Shown here in pieces: positions 1-5,512 of a DNA stretch of 9,308 nucleotides. The stretch is from Acidobacteriota bacterium (lineage in GTDB: Bacteria; Acidobacteriota; Polarisedimenticolia; J045), in NCBI GenBank assembly GCA_020350085.1, contig CP070706.1, positions 2,968,297-2,977,604 on the forward strand, written 5' to 3'. Under the pieces are notes generated by a model. The model saw only the letters and a list, made by a program, of their open reading frames with translations, had not been told where the DNA came from and made no database searches. The first letter of the stretch is position 1; each line of letters opens with the position of its first letter. The translations under genes and the position numbers were made by a program.

Positions 1-1
1 C

Positions 2-1114
2 GAGTCGCTGTATGCGCAGGCCTCCTCACTAAATCTCGGATCCGGCGCGCGAGGCTCGAAGGCCTCGGGCCAGACTGACTTCTTTGACGACGAGGCGAAC
101 GTACGAGACTCGGGGTTTTCCTACGCCAACCATGTCGATCACAACTCTCCGATGACCGACGAGCGGCTTGACGAAGCACTCCACTTCGGCTCGCTGCGCG
201 CCGGCCGGTCCGACTTCGGCGGAGACTACGCCTGCTGCGTCACCTACAGCCGGGCCAACGACGAGAGGACGTTCGGCCAGCCGGGTGACGGGCTCGACAT
301 CGTCGATCCAGGTGAGGGAGGAACGGTCATGAACGACCGCACGGCGCGATTCAAAGTCGTGCGTGTGATCAACGATTGCGGCGGCGCAGGTGTGATCGGC
401 TGCGCCTGGGTCGGCGGCTGGGGAATCATGGTCGTGCGGCTCGGCTCCGCGAGTGACGAGGGTGCCCTGTGGGTGCACGAGTACGGCCACAACGCGGGAC
501 TGTGTCACGATGGCGATCCGCGTTTCATCATGAACGGGACACTTTGGGGCGGGGGCTTCAACAACGGCCTGTACGAGTACCAGTGCAAGCAGTTCCGCTT
601 CCCCGCCGGCGGATCGGAGATGATCCCCGAAATCACGGGGCCCTGCACGGATGGTGACGGCGATGAGGTCCAGGACGGCATCGACAATCGCCCGAGTGCG
701 GCCAACGCCGACCAAGCCGACTTCGACACAGACCGCGTTGGCGATCTTTGTGATGCGGACGACGACAACGACGGCATCGACGACGGCGCCGATTGCCGGC
801 CGTTCAATGCGTCGATCTGGAGCGAGCCGATGCCGGCGAGCGACGTCTCTTGGAATACGAAGACGGAGTTGGCTTGGACGTCCGACTCCCAAGCAACGAC
901 TTCGAACGTCTACCGCGGCACGCTCGGTCCGGAGTTCCACGGCGACTCGGCTTGCGACAACGCGGACGTCTCCGGCGACGTCTCGGAGCAACCCGAGGAG
1001 CCGCCCCTCGGTGAGGGATTCCACTACCTGGTCAGCGGCGAGAACGAGTGTGGCGAATCGGGGCTCGGCAGCGACAGCAAAGGCGACCCCTGGGCGTTCG
1101 AGGCTTGTCCCTAG
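2..1114 (+). CDS. Secreted metzincin-type zinc metalloprotease with TSP3 repeats (5'-partial)
   Basis: The frame is open from the left edge to a TAG at 1112-1114, so the N-terminus (signal peptide, any propeptide) lies outside the window; the ATG at 152 is internal. The key motif is HEYGHNAGLCHD at 476-511, a full HExxHxxGxxH/D metzincin zinc site: three zinc-binding residues plus the catalytic Glu. It is followed by FIMNG, a plausible Met-turn. Several Cys in the catalytic part suggest disulfides, as in exported enzymes. From about 649 to 800 the protein is Asp-rich with spaced Asp patterns (DGDGDEVQDGID, DADDDNDGIDDGADC) typical of thrombospondin type 3 calcium-binding repeats. The last ~90 residues look Fn3-like and contain GEGFHYLVSGENECG, a tail type common in secreted proteins of such bacteria. 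By family it should be an extracellular endopeptidase; its substrate is unknown. The exact M10/M12-like subfamily cannot be fixed without the N-terminus. Confidence 0.85.
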   Translation, partial: ESLYAQASSLNLGSGARGSKASGQTDFFDDEANVRDSGFSYANHVDHNSPMTDERLDEALHFGSLRAGRSDFGGDYACCVTYSRANDERTFGQPGDGLDIVDPGEGGTVMNDRTARFKVVRVINDCGGAGVIGCAWVGGWGIMVVRLGSASDEGALWVHEYGHNAGLCHDGDPRFIMNGTLWGGGFNNGLYEYQCKQFRFPAGGSEMIPEITGPCTDGDGDEVQDGIDNRPSAANADQADFDTDRVGDLCDADDDNDGIDDGADCRPFNASIWSEPMPASDVSWNTKTELAWTSDSQATTSNVYRGTLGPEFHGDSACDNADVSGDVSEQPEEPPLGEGFHYLVSGENECGESGLGSDSKGDPWAFEACP

Positions 1115-1147
1115 AATCGAACCAACTCGCCGAGATGGACAGCACGG

Positions 1148-1360
1148 TCAGGCGCGACGAAGCGCTCTAGGGCCTCCGAGCACGCGCGCCGGCAGCATCA
1201 CCAGCGCGCGGAACAGCGCGAGCACACCCGAAACGGCGATGCCGAGCACGCGAAACGGCAGCAGCAATAACCACACGATCGGGTACAGCACGAGCGCCAA
1301 TAGCGCGACGGGCCAGCAGAGCACGAGCAGCAGGCACCACAGCAGGAACTTGAGGAACAT
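1148..1360 (-). CDS. Small hydrophobic membrane protein (70 aa), function unknown
   Basis: The start ATG (1360-1358) is preceded on the minus strand by AGGAGG-like CAGGAGGCGCGC, a strong ribosome binding site at good spacing, which favours it over longer in-frame alternatives. The product begins MFLKFLLWCLLLVLCWPVAL. Residues 1-33 are almost all Leu/Val/Trp/Ala, and a second hydrophobic stretch follows at about 37-57. A short basic tail ends the protein. I expect two inner-membrane helices joined by LPFRVLG, or one long re-entrant hydrophobic region. There is no Cys-based lipobox and no catalytic motif. Small proteins of this composition are common and uncharacterised in proteobacteria; I do not recognise a function. 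It is convergent with the protease gene (33 bp gap) and divergent from the sigma-54 activator, so probably has its own promoter. Confidence 0.7.
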   Translation of the reverse strand: MFLKFLLWCLLLVLCWPVALLALVLYPIVWLLLLPFRVLGIAVSGVLALFRALVMLPARVLGGPRALRRA

Positions 1361-1422
1361 GCGCGCCTCCTGCTGTTCATTGTGCACGGCCCCGTGATGG
1401 CGCGCACGGCCTCGCCGGGTCG

Positions 1423-1578
1423 GTCGATGAGCGGTCGCTGTCCCTGGACGAGTGGGGAGACTCGAGCGAGCTGGCACTCGTGGCTCGCGCGGAGGACATC
1501 GCGGAGCCGAACGCGCTGTCGATCCGGGTCCCGGTGCGGCTCGCAGATGAGCGTCCGCCGAGCCGGAGTATTTCGTGA
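1423..1578 (+). pseudogene. Possible 3' gene remnant ahead of the activator
   Basis: In this frame the sequence reads VDERSLSLDEWGDSSELAL and continues for about 50 residues to a TGA at 1576-1578, with most third positions G or C, as in real genes here. The frame stays open upstream to a TGA at 1351-1353, but no ATG, GTG or TTG occurs before the GTG at 1480. The TGA overlaps the alternative GTG start of the activator (GTGA at 1575-1578), an arrangement often seen in coupled genes. I recognise no domain. It may be a truncated gene end, a short gene starting at GTG 1480, or chance coding-like sequence. Confidence 0.25.
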
Positions 1579-1603
1579 CGGGCGAGGCTCGGCGGCCTAG
1601 AGT
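1575..1603 (+). promoter_or_regulatory. Candidate sigma-70-type promoter of the sigma-54 activator gene
   Basis: GTGACG (1575-1580; four of six matches to TTGACA) and TAGAGT (1598-1603; four of six matches to TATAAT) are separated by exactly 17 nt. The ATG at 1611 begins 8 nt after the last base of the -10 element, so transcription would start at or beside the start codon, giving a leaderless mRNA. No other good promoter is evident nearby. Confidence 0.35.
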
Positions 1604-1610
1604 GGGCCTC

Positions 1611-3557
1611 ATGGTGGCCGAATCGAACGAGCCGGTCCTGGACCAGGATGCCCTGCGAGAGATCGTCGCGGGAACGGCCAGCGAAACCGGCGAGGCTTTC
1701 TTCGATGAGTTGGTCAAACACCTGGCCCGGGCGATGGGCACGAAATGTGCCTGGGTCACTGAGTGGCTCGAAGACAAGCGCCGGTTGCGTGCGCTTTCGT
1801 TCTGGGTCGAGGATCGCTATTTCGGCGATTACGAGTACGACATCGTCCACACGCCGTGCGAGCCAGTCATCAACGATCGAAAGCTGATTCACGTTCCGGA
1901 TCGGGTGCTCGAGCTCTACGCCGGTGATCCCGATCTTCGGCCGCTCGGTGCGGTGAGCTACATGGGCGTGCCGCTGTTCGATACTGACGGCAGCATTCTC
2001 GGACATCTAGCGGTTCTGCACACGGATCCCTTGCCCGAGAACCCGCGTGTAACGGGGGTCTTCAACATCTTCGCCGCTCGCGCGGCTGCAGAGCTGCGTC
2101 GTGTGCGACGTGATCGCGACCTTCGCGAGCGCGAGCAGAAGCTCCGCCGTCTGATCGAGAGCGCCATGGACGGCATCGTCGAGCTCGATGACCAACTCGT
2201 GATCACGAACATGAACCGAGCCGGCGAAAAGATGTTCGGCTGTGCCGCCTCCGAGACAACTGGACGGCCTTTCGGCGGTTTCCTCACGAGCACATCGCGA
2301 GGCAAGCTGAGCTACCTCACGGCCGCGCTCGAGCGCCAGCCGGAAGAGCGGCAGTCACTGTGGATTCCCGACGGTCTCAAGGTGGTGCGAGCGGACGGTA
2401 CGGGCTTTACGGGCGAAGCCACGATCTCGCGTTTCGAGCTGGCAGGCCGAGCTTTCTTCACGCTCATCCTGCGTGATGTCGACGAGCGACTCCAGGCGGA
2501 GGCTCGTATTCGGTCCTTGATGAGCGAGACGGCCTATCTCCGCGCCGAGATCGAGGCGATGCATGGCTTCGACGACATCATCGGTGAGAGTGAATCGCTG
2601 CGTCGCGCGCTCTCCGACGTCGACAAAGTGTCGGCCTCAGACACGACCGTGCTCATCGCGGGTGAGACCGGCACGGGCAAGGAGCTGATCGCGCGAGCCA
2701 TTCACCAACGCAGTCCTCGCGCCGGGAAGCCGCTCATCAAAGTCAATTGTGCGGCGATTGCCGCCACGCTGCAGGAGAGCGAGTTTTTTGGCCACGAAAA
2801 AGGCGCGTTCACTGGCGCCACGCAGCGCCGCGACGGCCGCTTCAAGCTTTCCGACGGCGGCACGATTTTCCTCGACGAAGTGGGCGAGATGCCGCTCGAG
2901 CTGCAAGCGAAGCTGTTGCGCGTGCTGCAGGAAGGCGAGTTCGAGCCGGTGGGCAGCTCCCGTACCGAGCGCGTGGACGTGCGGCTGATCGCGGCTACGA
3001 ATCGTGATCTCGAACAGATGGTGAAAGAGGGCACGTTCCGCCGGGACCTCCTGTATCGGCTGAACGTCTTTCCCGTGCACGTGCCACCGCTCAGGGAACG
3101 CGGCGCCGACGTCGTGTTGCTCGCCGAGGCATTCGCACGCTCCTTCGCGAAGAACAGGGGAGTCAGCGTTTCACCTCTGACGGCGGACGACAAAGCGCGG
3201 CTCAGGCGTTACGACTGGCCGGGAAACGTCCGAGAGCTGCAAAACGTGATCGAGCGGGCGTTGATCACGTCGAAGGACGGCCGCTCACTCAATCTCTCCC
3301 GTGCACTGCCGGAGTCCACGACGCACGCGTCGGATGAGAGACTCGGCGCGAGCACGACGAGATCGGACGGTCCGGGGCGAGTCCTGACAGCCACCGAGAT
3401 GCAGGCGCTCGAGCGGGACAATATCGAACGTGCGCTCGCCGTTGCGGGGGGAAAGATCTCCGGCACCGGCGGCGCCGCCGAACTGCTCGGCCTCCATCCG
3501 AACACGCTCTCTTCCCGCATGAAAACTCTCGGCCTGAAGCGACCGCAGCGAGGCTGA
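1611..3557 (+). CDS. Sigma-54-dependent transcriptional activator: GAF-PAS-AAA+-Fis HTH
   Basis: An NtrC/NifA-type enhancer-binding protein that uses ATP hydrolysis to open promoters held by sigma-54 RNA polymerase. Domains (648 aa from ATG 1611): GAF-like sensor about 12-170, PAS about 178-290, a charged coiled-coil linker, AAA+ core about 320-555, and a C-terminal Fis-type helix-turn-helix in the last 50 residues. All core motifs are intact: Walker A GETGTGKE (351-358), the sigma-54-contacting GAFTGA loop (398-403), Walker B GGTIFLDE (416-423), sensor I RLIAATNRD and sensor II WPGNVRELQN. There is no phosphoreceiver domain, so input is likely a ligand or redox signal rather than a histidine kinase. 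The start is uncertain: GTG 1575 (GGAG upstream, 12 residues longer) competes with ATG 1611, which lacks a ribosome site but has a promoter-like element just upstream. Its likely target is the downstream OsmC-family gene. Confidence 0.93.
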   Translation: MVAESNEPVLDQDALREIVAGTASETGEAFFDELVKHLARAMGTKCAWVTEWLEDKRRLRALSFWVEDRYFGDYEYDIVHTPCEPVINDRKLIHVPDRVLELYAGDPDLRPLGAVSYMGVPLFDTDGSILGHLAVLHTDPLPENPRVTGVFNIFAARAAAELRRVRRDRDLREREQKLRRLIESAMDGIVELDDQLVITNMNRAGEKMFGCAASETTGRPFGGFLTSTSRGKLSYLTAALERQPEERQSLWIPDGLKVVRADGTGFTGEATISRFELAGRAFFTLILRDVDERLQAEARIRSLMSETAYLRAEIEAMHGFDDIIGESESLRRALSDVDKVSASDTTVLIAGETGTGKELIARAIHQRSPRAGKPLIKVNCAAIAATLQESEFFGHEKGAFTGATQRRDGRFKLSDGGTIFLDEVGEMPLELQAKLLRVLQEGEFEPVGSSRTERVDVRLIAATNRDLEQMVKEGTFRRDLLYRLNVFPVHVPPLRERGADVVLLAEAFARSFAKNRGVSVSPLTADDKARLRRYDWPGNVRELQNVIERALITSKDGRSLNLSRALPESTTHASDERLGASTTRSDGPGRVLTATEMQALERDNIERALAVAGGKISGTGGAAELLGLHPNTLSSRMKTLGLKRPQRG

Positions 3558-3562
3558 GTGCA

Positions 3563-3597
3563 CACGAGATCTCGGGGTTTTTTTACGAAATCTCGTG
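3563..3597 (+). terminator. Imperfect hairpin with a U-run in its loop, just after the activator
   Basis: CACGAGATCTCG (3563-3574) pairs with CGAAATCTCGTG (3586-3597), giving eleven pairs and one mismatch. The 11-nt loop GGGTTTTTTTA holds the T-run (3578-3584) instead of having it follow the stem. A shorter reading is the self-complementary CGAGATCTCG followed by GGGG and seven T. It starts 6 nt after the stop codon, so it may end the activator transcript, but it is not a standard intrinsic terminator and could be a protein-binding dyad. Confidence 0.4.
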
Positions 3598-3651
3598 AAT
3601 CACGAAGTTCCGGGATGCCCGCTCAGTCACTGACATTCTCATAAATCTCTG

Positions 3652-3674
3652 TTTGGTTTGGCCTTAACACCAAA
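3652..3674. repeat. Inverted repeat TTTGGT-N11-ACCAAA upstream of the sigma-54 promoter
   Basis: TTTGGT (3652-3657) and ACCAAA (3669-3674) form a dyad whose centre lies about 20 bp upstream of the candidate sigma-54 -24 box. A second short dyad, TCAGTCACTGA, lies within 3624-3636. Either could be an enhancer-type operator for the Fis-domain activator, although known enhancers usually lie further upstream (around 100 bp). The assignment is speculative. Confidence 0.25.
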
Positions 3675-3682
3675 GTCGGCCG

Positions 3683-3699
3683 TTGGCACGCTCCTTGGA
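3683..3699 (+). promoter_or_regulatory. Candidate sigma-54 promoter for the OsmC-family gene
   Basis: The sequence TTGGCACG-CTCC-TTGGA matches the sigma-54 consensus YTGGCACG-N4-TTGCW except for one base: the -12 GC is GG (3697-3698). The -24 GG (3685-3686) and the spacing are correct. The predicted transcription start is near 3710, leaving a leader of roughly 55 nt before ATG 3766. A sigma-54 activator gene ends 125 bp upstream, which raises the likelihood that the site is real. Confidence 0.55.
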
Positions 3700-3765
3700 T
3701 TAGCAGCCTTTCGAAGCGCGCATGGGGCGCGCCAGGACGAAACCGGAAACCGAGGAGACAAAGCC

Positions 3766-4338
3766 ATGAAAACCCAGCAAGCAGCGAGGATGATCAACGG
3801 CCTCAACACGACCCAGATGTTCGAGACGCTCGATGCGATCAAGAACGATCCCACGCGGGCACGATTCCAGTTCCGCGCGAGCAACCGCTGGATCTCAGGC
3901 GGCGAGAACCGCTCGACGATCCAGGGCTTCTACGGGGCGGGGCGTGAGGATGACTCCCGCGAGGTGCCGTTCGAGTTCACCAATGGCGAGCCCCCTGTGC
4001 TGCTCGGGACGAACGAGGGCGCCAACCCGGTGGAGTTCTTGCTGCACGCGCTCGCTGGATGCGTCACGACGACGACCGTCCTCCACGCCGCCGCGCGCGG
4101 GATCCGCATCGAAGAGATCTCGACCGAGCTCGAGGGCGAGATGGACCTGCAGGGACTGCTCGCGCTGGACGAGTCGGCGAACGTCGGCTACGAGCAGATC
4201 CGCATGAAGATGCACATCAAGGCGGACTGCAGCGATGAGCAGCTCGACGAGCTTCTCGAGTTCGCGCGCGACCACTCGCCCGTGTGTAGCACGGTCTGCC
4301 GACCTGTCCCGGTCACCCTGGAGTGGGTCAAGCACTGA
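3766..4338 (+). CDS. OsmC/Ohr-family protein (predicted hydroperoxide-reducing stress protein)
   Basis: The 190-aa product has the hallmarks of the OsmC superfamily: RFQFRASNRWISGGENRST, then GANPVEFLLHALAGCVTTTT around Cys99, then SPVCSTVCRPVPV near the C-terminus. In characterised OsmC and Ohr proteins the first Cys is peroxidatic and a second Cys in a CPV-type motif resolves it. Here the CPV position is Ser171, but Cys174 and Cys178 follow closely, so a resolving Cys could be displaced; Cys155 is a further one. The longer N-terminal form with an MFETLDAIKNDP helix fits the soluble OsmC subgroup with N-terminal extension. The start ATG 3766 has GAGGAG 8 nt upstream; starts further upstream would overlap the promoter. 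The setting behind a sigma-54 activator and a sigma-54-like promoter suggests stress-induced expression. Substrate (organic hydroperoxide or other thiol-reactive compound) is not determinable. Confidence 0.9.
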   Translation: MKTQQAARMINGLNTTQMFETLDAIKNDPTRARFQFRASNRWISGGENRSTIQGFYGAGREDDSREVPFEFTNGEPPVLLGTNEGANPVEFLLHALAGCVTTTTVLHAAARGIRIEEISTELEGEMDLQGLLALDESANVGYEQIRMKMHIKADCSDEQLDELLEFARDHSPVCSTVCRPVPVTLEWVKH

Positions 4339-4366
4339 GCTCGGCTGCACGGGCAACAAGACAACG

Positions 4367-4415
4367 GACTCCTGCGGTGCGCATGACAGCGGCCGCGGGA
4401 GTCTTCTCCTTTCTC
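4367..4415 (+). terminator. Intrinsic terminator of the OsmC-family gene
   Basis: GACTCCTGCGG (4367-4377) pairs fully with CCGCGGGAGTC (4393-4403), with one T-G wobble, around a 15-nt loop. A T-rich tail TTCTCCTTTCTC (4404-4415) follows. The position 29 nt after the stop codon fits a single-gene transcription unit. Confidence 0.7.
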
Positions 4416-4456
4416 GTCCATCGTGCCTCGAGCACCATCCACGGGATCGGCGCTGA

Positions 4457-4864
4457 GATGTACCGGGACCCGGAGCGCCGGGTCGCTACGACACCCCGTC
4501 GACCGATCCTCCGGGCGAGCATGGCTACACCGTCGACATCTCGTGCTCGATTGGTGGTGATCAGTGCGATGACACGTCGAACGTCGCCGACGTGTCGATC
4601 GTCAAAGCACCGGAGAAGGTCAGCGGTCTGAGCGTCGAGAAGATCAACATCGGAACCGAGCTCCAGTTCTTCTGGACGGACGTCGCCGGAGCCGATGTCT
4701 GCGCGCTGTTCTCCGCTCTCGATCCGAGCGGACCGTTCGATACGGAGCAAGCTATCGCAGCGTCCGGCGCGGAGGGCCTGTCGATCCCGACGCCAGCCGA
4801 CGACGCTGTGTTCTACCTCGTCGGTGGCCGCAATCCGACCTGCGACGACGGGCCGCTTCGGTGA
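4457..4864 (+). pseudogene. 3' remnant of a secreted-protein gene with Fn3-like tail
   Basis: The frame is open from 4457 (just after a TGA at 4454-4456) to the TGA at 4862-4864 and reads RYDTPSTDPPGEHGYTVDIS, then a Cys pair region (SCSIGGDQCDD), then FFWTDVAGADVCALFSALDP, ending AVFYLVGGRNPTCDDGPLR. No ATG starts the sensible protein: the first usable start is GTG 4592, in the middle of the conserved-looking part. The tail is the same type as the end of the protease at 2-1114 (HYLVSGENECG). I read it as the C-terminal 130 or so residues of an exported multidomain protein whose 5' part was lost. An ATG at 4458 in another frame could indicate a frameshift near 4480, but I could not reconstruct a convincing join. 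A short expressed protein from GTG 4592 (90 aa) would lack a signal peptide, so function is unlikely. Confidence 0.6.
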
Positions 4865-4918
4865 CCGATCGCGCGGGGTCGAAGGGCCGTCTCGTCCTGC
4901 TCACGGACCGGTTCGATC

Positions 4919-4947
4919 TGGCCCTGATGGTATGCGCTTGCTAGACT
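4919..4947 (+). promoter_or_regulatory. Candidate extended -10 promoter for the zinc-ribbon gene
   Basis: TTGCTAGACT (TAGACT at 4942-4947) has the extended -10 TGn motif and four of six matches to TATAAT. A weak -35 (TGGCCC, 4919-4924) sits 17 nt upstream. The predicted transcript would have a leader of about 60 nt before GTG 5017. Confidence 0.35.
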
Positions 4948-5016
4948 CGCGCCTCGCCTCGGGTGGGAAGAACTTCCGTGTTTCCCGCATCACCCGAGAT
5001 GGCGCTGGAGGCTGCA

Positions 5017-5346
5017 GTGAGCAACGAGACCCGCAAAAGCGAAGAAGAGTGGTTCTTGAAGAACTAGCGGCAGCTGCTCGAGGCCGCGCAGCAAGCACGC
5101 GAGGCGCGCGAGAAGGAGCGCGCGGCGCGAGAAACGGAAGAGCAGCGCCAGCGGCTGCGGGAGCTACACTGGATGAAGTGCCCGAAATGTGGGCATGACA
5201 TGGCCATCGAGGACCTGTCCGGTATCGAGATCGACCGCTGCACCTTTTGTGAGGGGATCTACATGGATGCGGGTGAGCTCGAAGAACTCTTCCAGCGCAA
5301 GGTGGAAGAGCGCCGCGGCATCCTCAAGAGAATGCTCGGTATCTGA
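5017..5346 (+). pseudogene. Zinc-ribbon (zf-TFIIB type) protein gene with in-frame TAG at codon 17
   Basis: GTG 5017 has GGAGG (5007-5011) 5 nt upstream; an in-frame ATG at 4999 is the alternative start. The product begins MSNETRKSEEEWFLKN, then hits TAG at 5065-5067, then continues in the same frame RQLLEAAQQAREAREKERAA to the zinc ribbon and the TGA at 5344-5346 (109 positions in all). Residues 18-52 form a charged Glu/Arg/Ala helix. The ribbon has two Cys pairs, CPKC and CTFC (CxxC-x19-CxxC), and the family signature EGIYMDAGELEELF. From memory, members of this small uncharacterised family have an uninterrupted N-terminal segment, and GAG to TAG is a one-base change. The downstream part shows no further damage. 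An ATG at 5173, with GGAG upstream, could restart a 57-aa product containing the whole zinc ribbon. Options are recent nonsense mutation, sequencing error, restart or readthrough. Confidence 0.75.
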
Positions 5347-5357
5347 GGGACTCCGGG

Positions 5358-5385
5358 CCGCTCTCAGCGGTGTCGATCGTCTTTT
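5358..5385 (+). terminator. Weak hairpin after the zinc-ribbon gene
   Basis: CCGCT (5358-5362) and AGCGG (5366-5370) form a 5-bp stem with a 3-nt loop. A T-run (CTTTT, 5381-5385) follows only after 10 further bases. It lies 12 nt past the stop codon. The stem is short and the T-run is displaced, so terminator function is doubtful. Confidence 0.25.
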
Positions 5386-5433
5386 CGTGCCTCGTTTCGG
5401 CCGCTCTCTCCACTTCTCTGTTCGAGTGCGAGC

Positions 5434-5471
5434 AAAAAACCAAGCGGGGCGGCCGGTGAAGGCCGCCCCGC
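5434..5471 (-). terminator. Strong intrinsic terminator of the lipoprotein operon
   Basis: Read on the minus strand, GCGGGGCGGCC (5471-5461), a 6-nt loop TTCACC, and GGCCGCCCCGC (5454-5444) form a perfect 11-bp GC stem, followed by TTGGTTTTTT (5443-5434). It begins 42 nt after the stop of the second lipoprotein gene. The plus-strand reading has no T-run, so it acts on the minus strand only. Confidence 0.85.
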
Positions 5472-5512
5472 GGGGAGTCGATGTCGTCAAGCGTGAGTGC
5501 GGGCGCGCTCGA

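Noticed and set aside
29..1024. Long minus-strand open frame opposite the protease gene
   Set aside because: The plus strand holds the zinc motif and TSP3 repeats; the minus product is a Val/Arg-rich shadow with no recognisable motif.
1472..1488. TGGCAC at 1472 as a sigma-54 promoter for the activator
   Set aside because: At the required spacing the sequence is GCTCG rather than TTGCW, so the -12 element is missing.
1377..2006. Minus-strand frame crossing the activator's GAF region
   Set aside because: It overlaps a conserved GAF domain and has no ribosome site or domain of its own.
5065..5067. TAG as a pyrrolysine codon
   Set aside because: The position is in a charged helical linker with no functional need for Pyl, no pyl genes are visible in the window, and the protease gene uses TAG as its normal stop.
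5444..5471. Lipoprotein terminator acting in both directions
   Set aside because: The stem is symmetrical but only the minus-strand side has a T-run; on the plus strand GGGGAGTCG follows.
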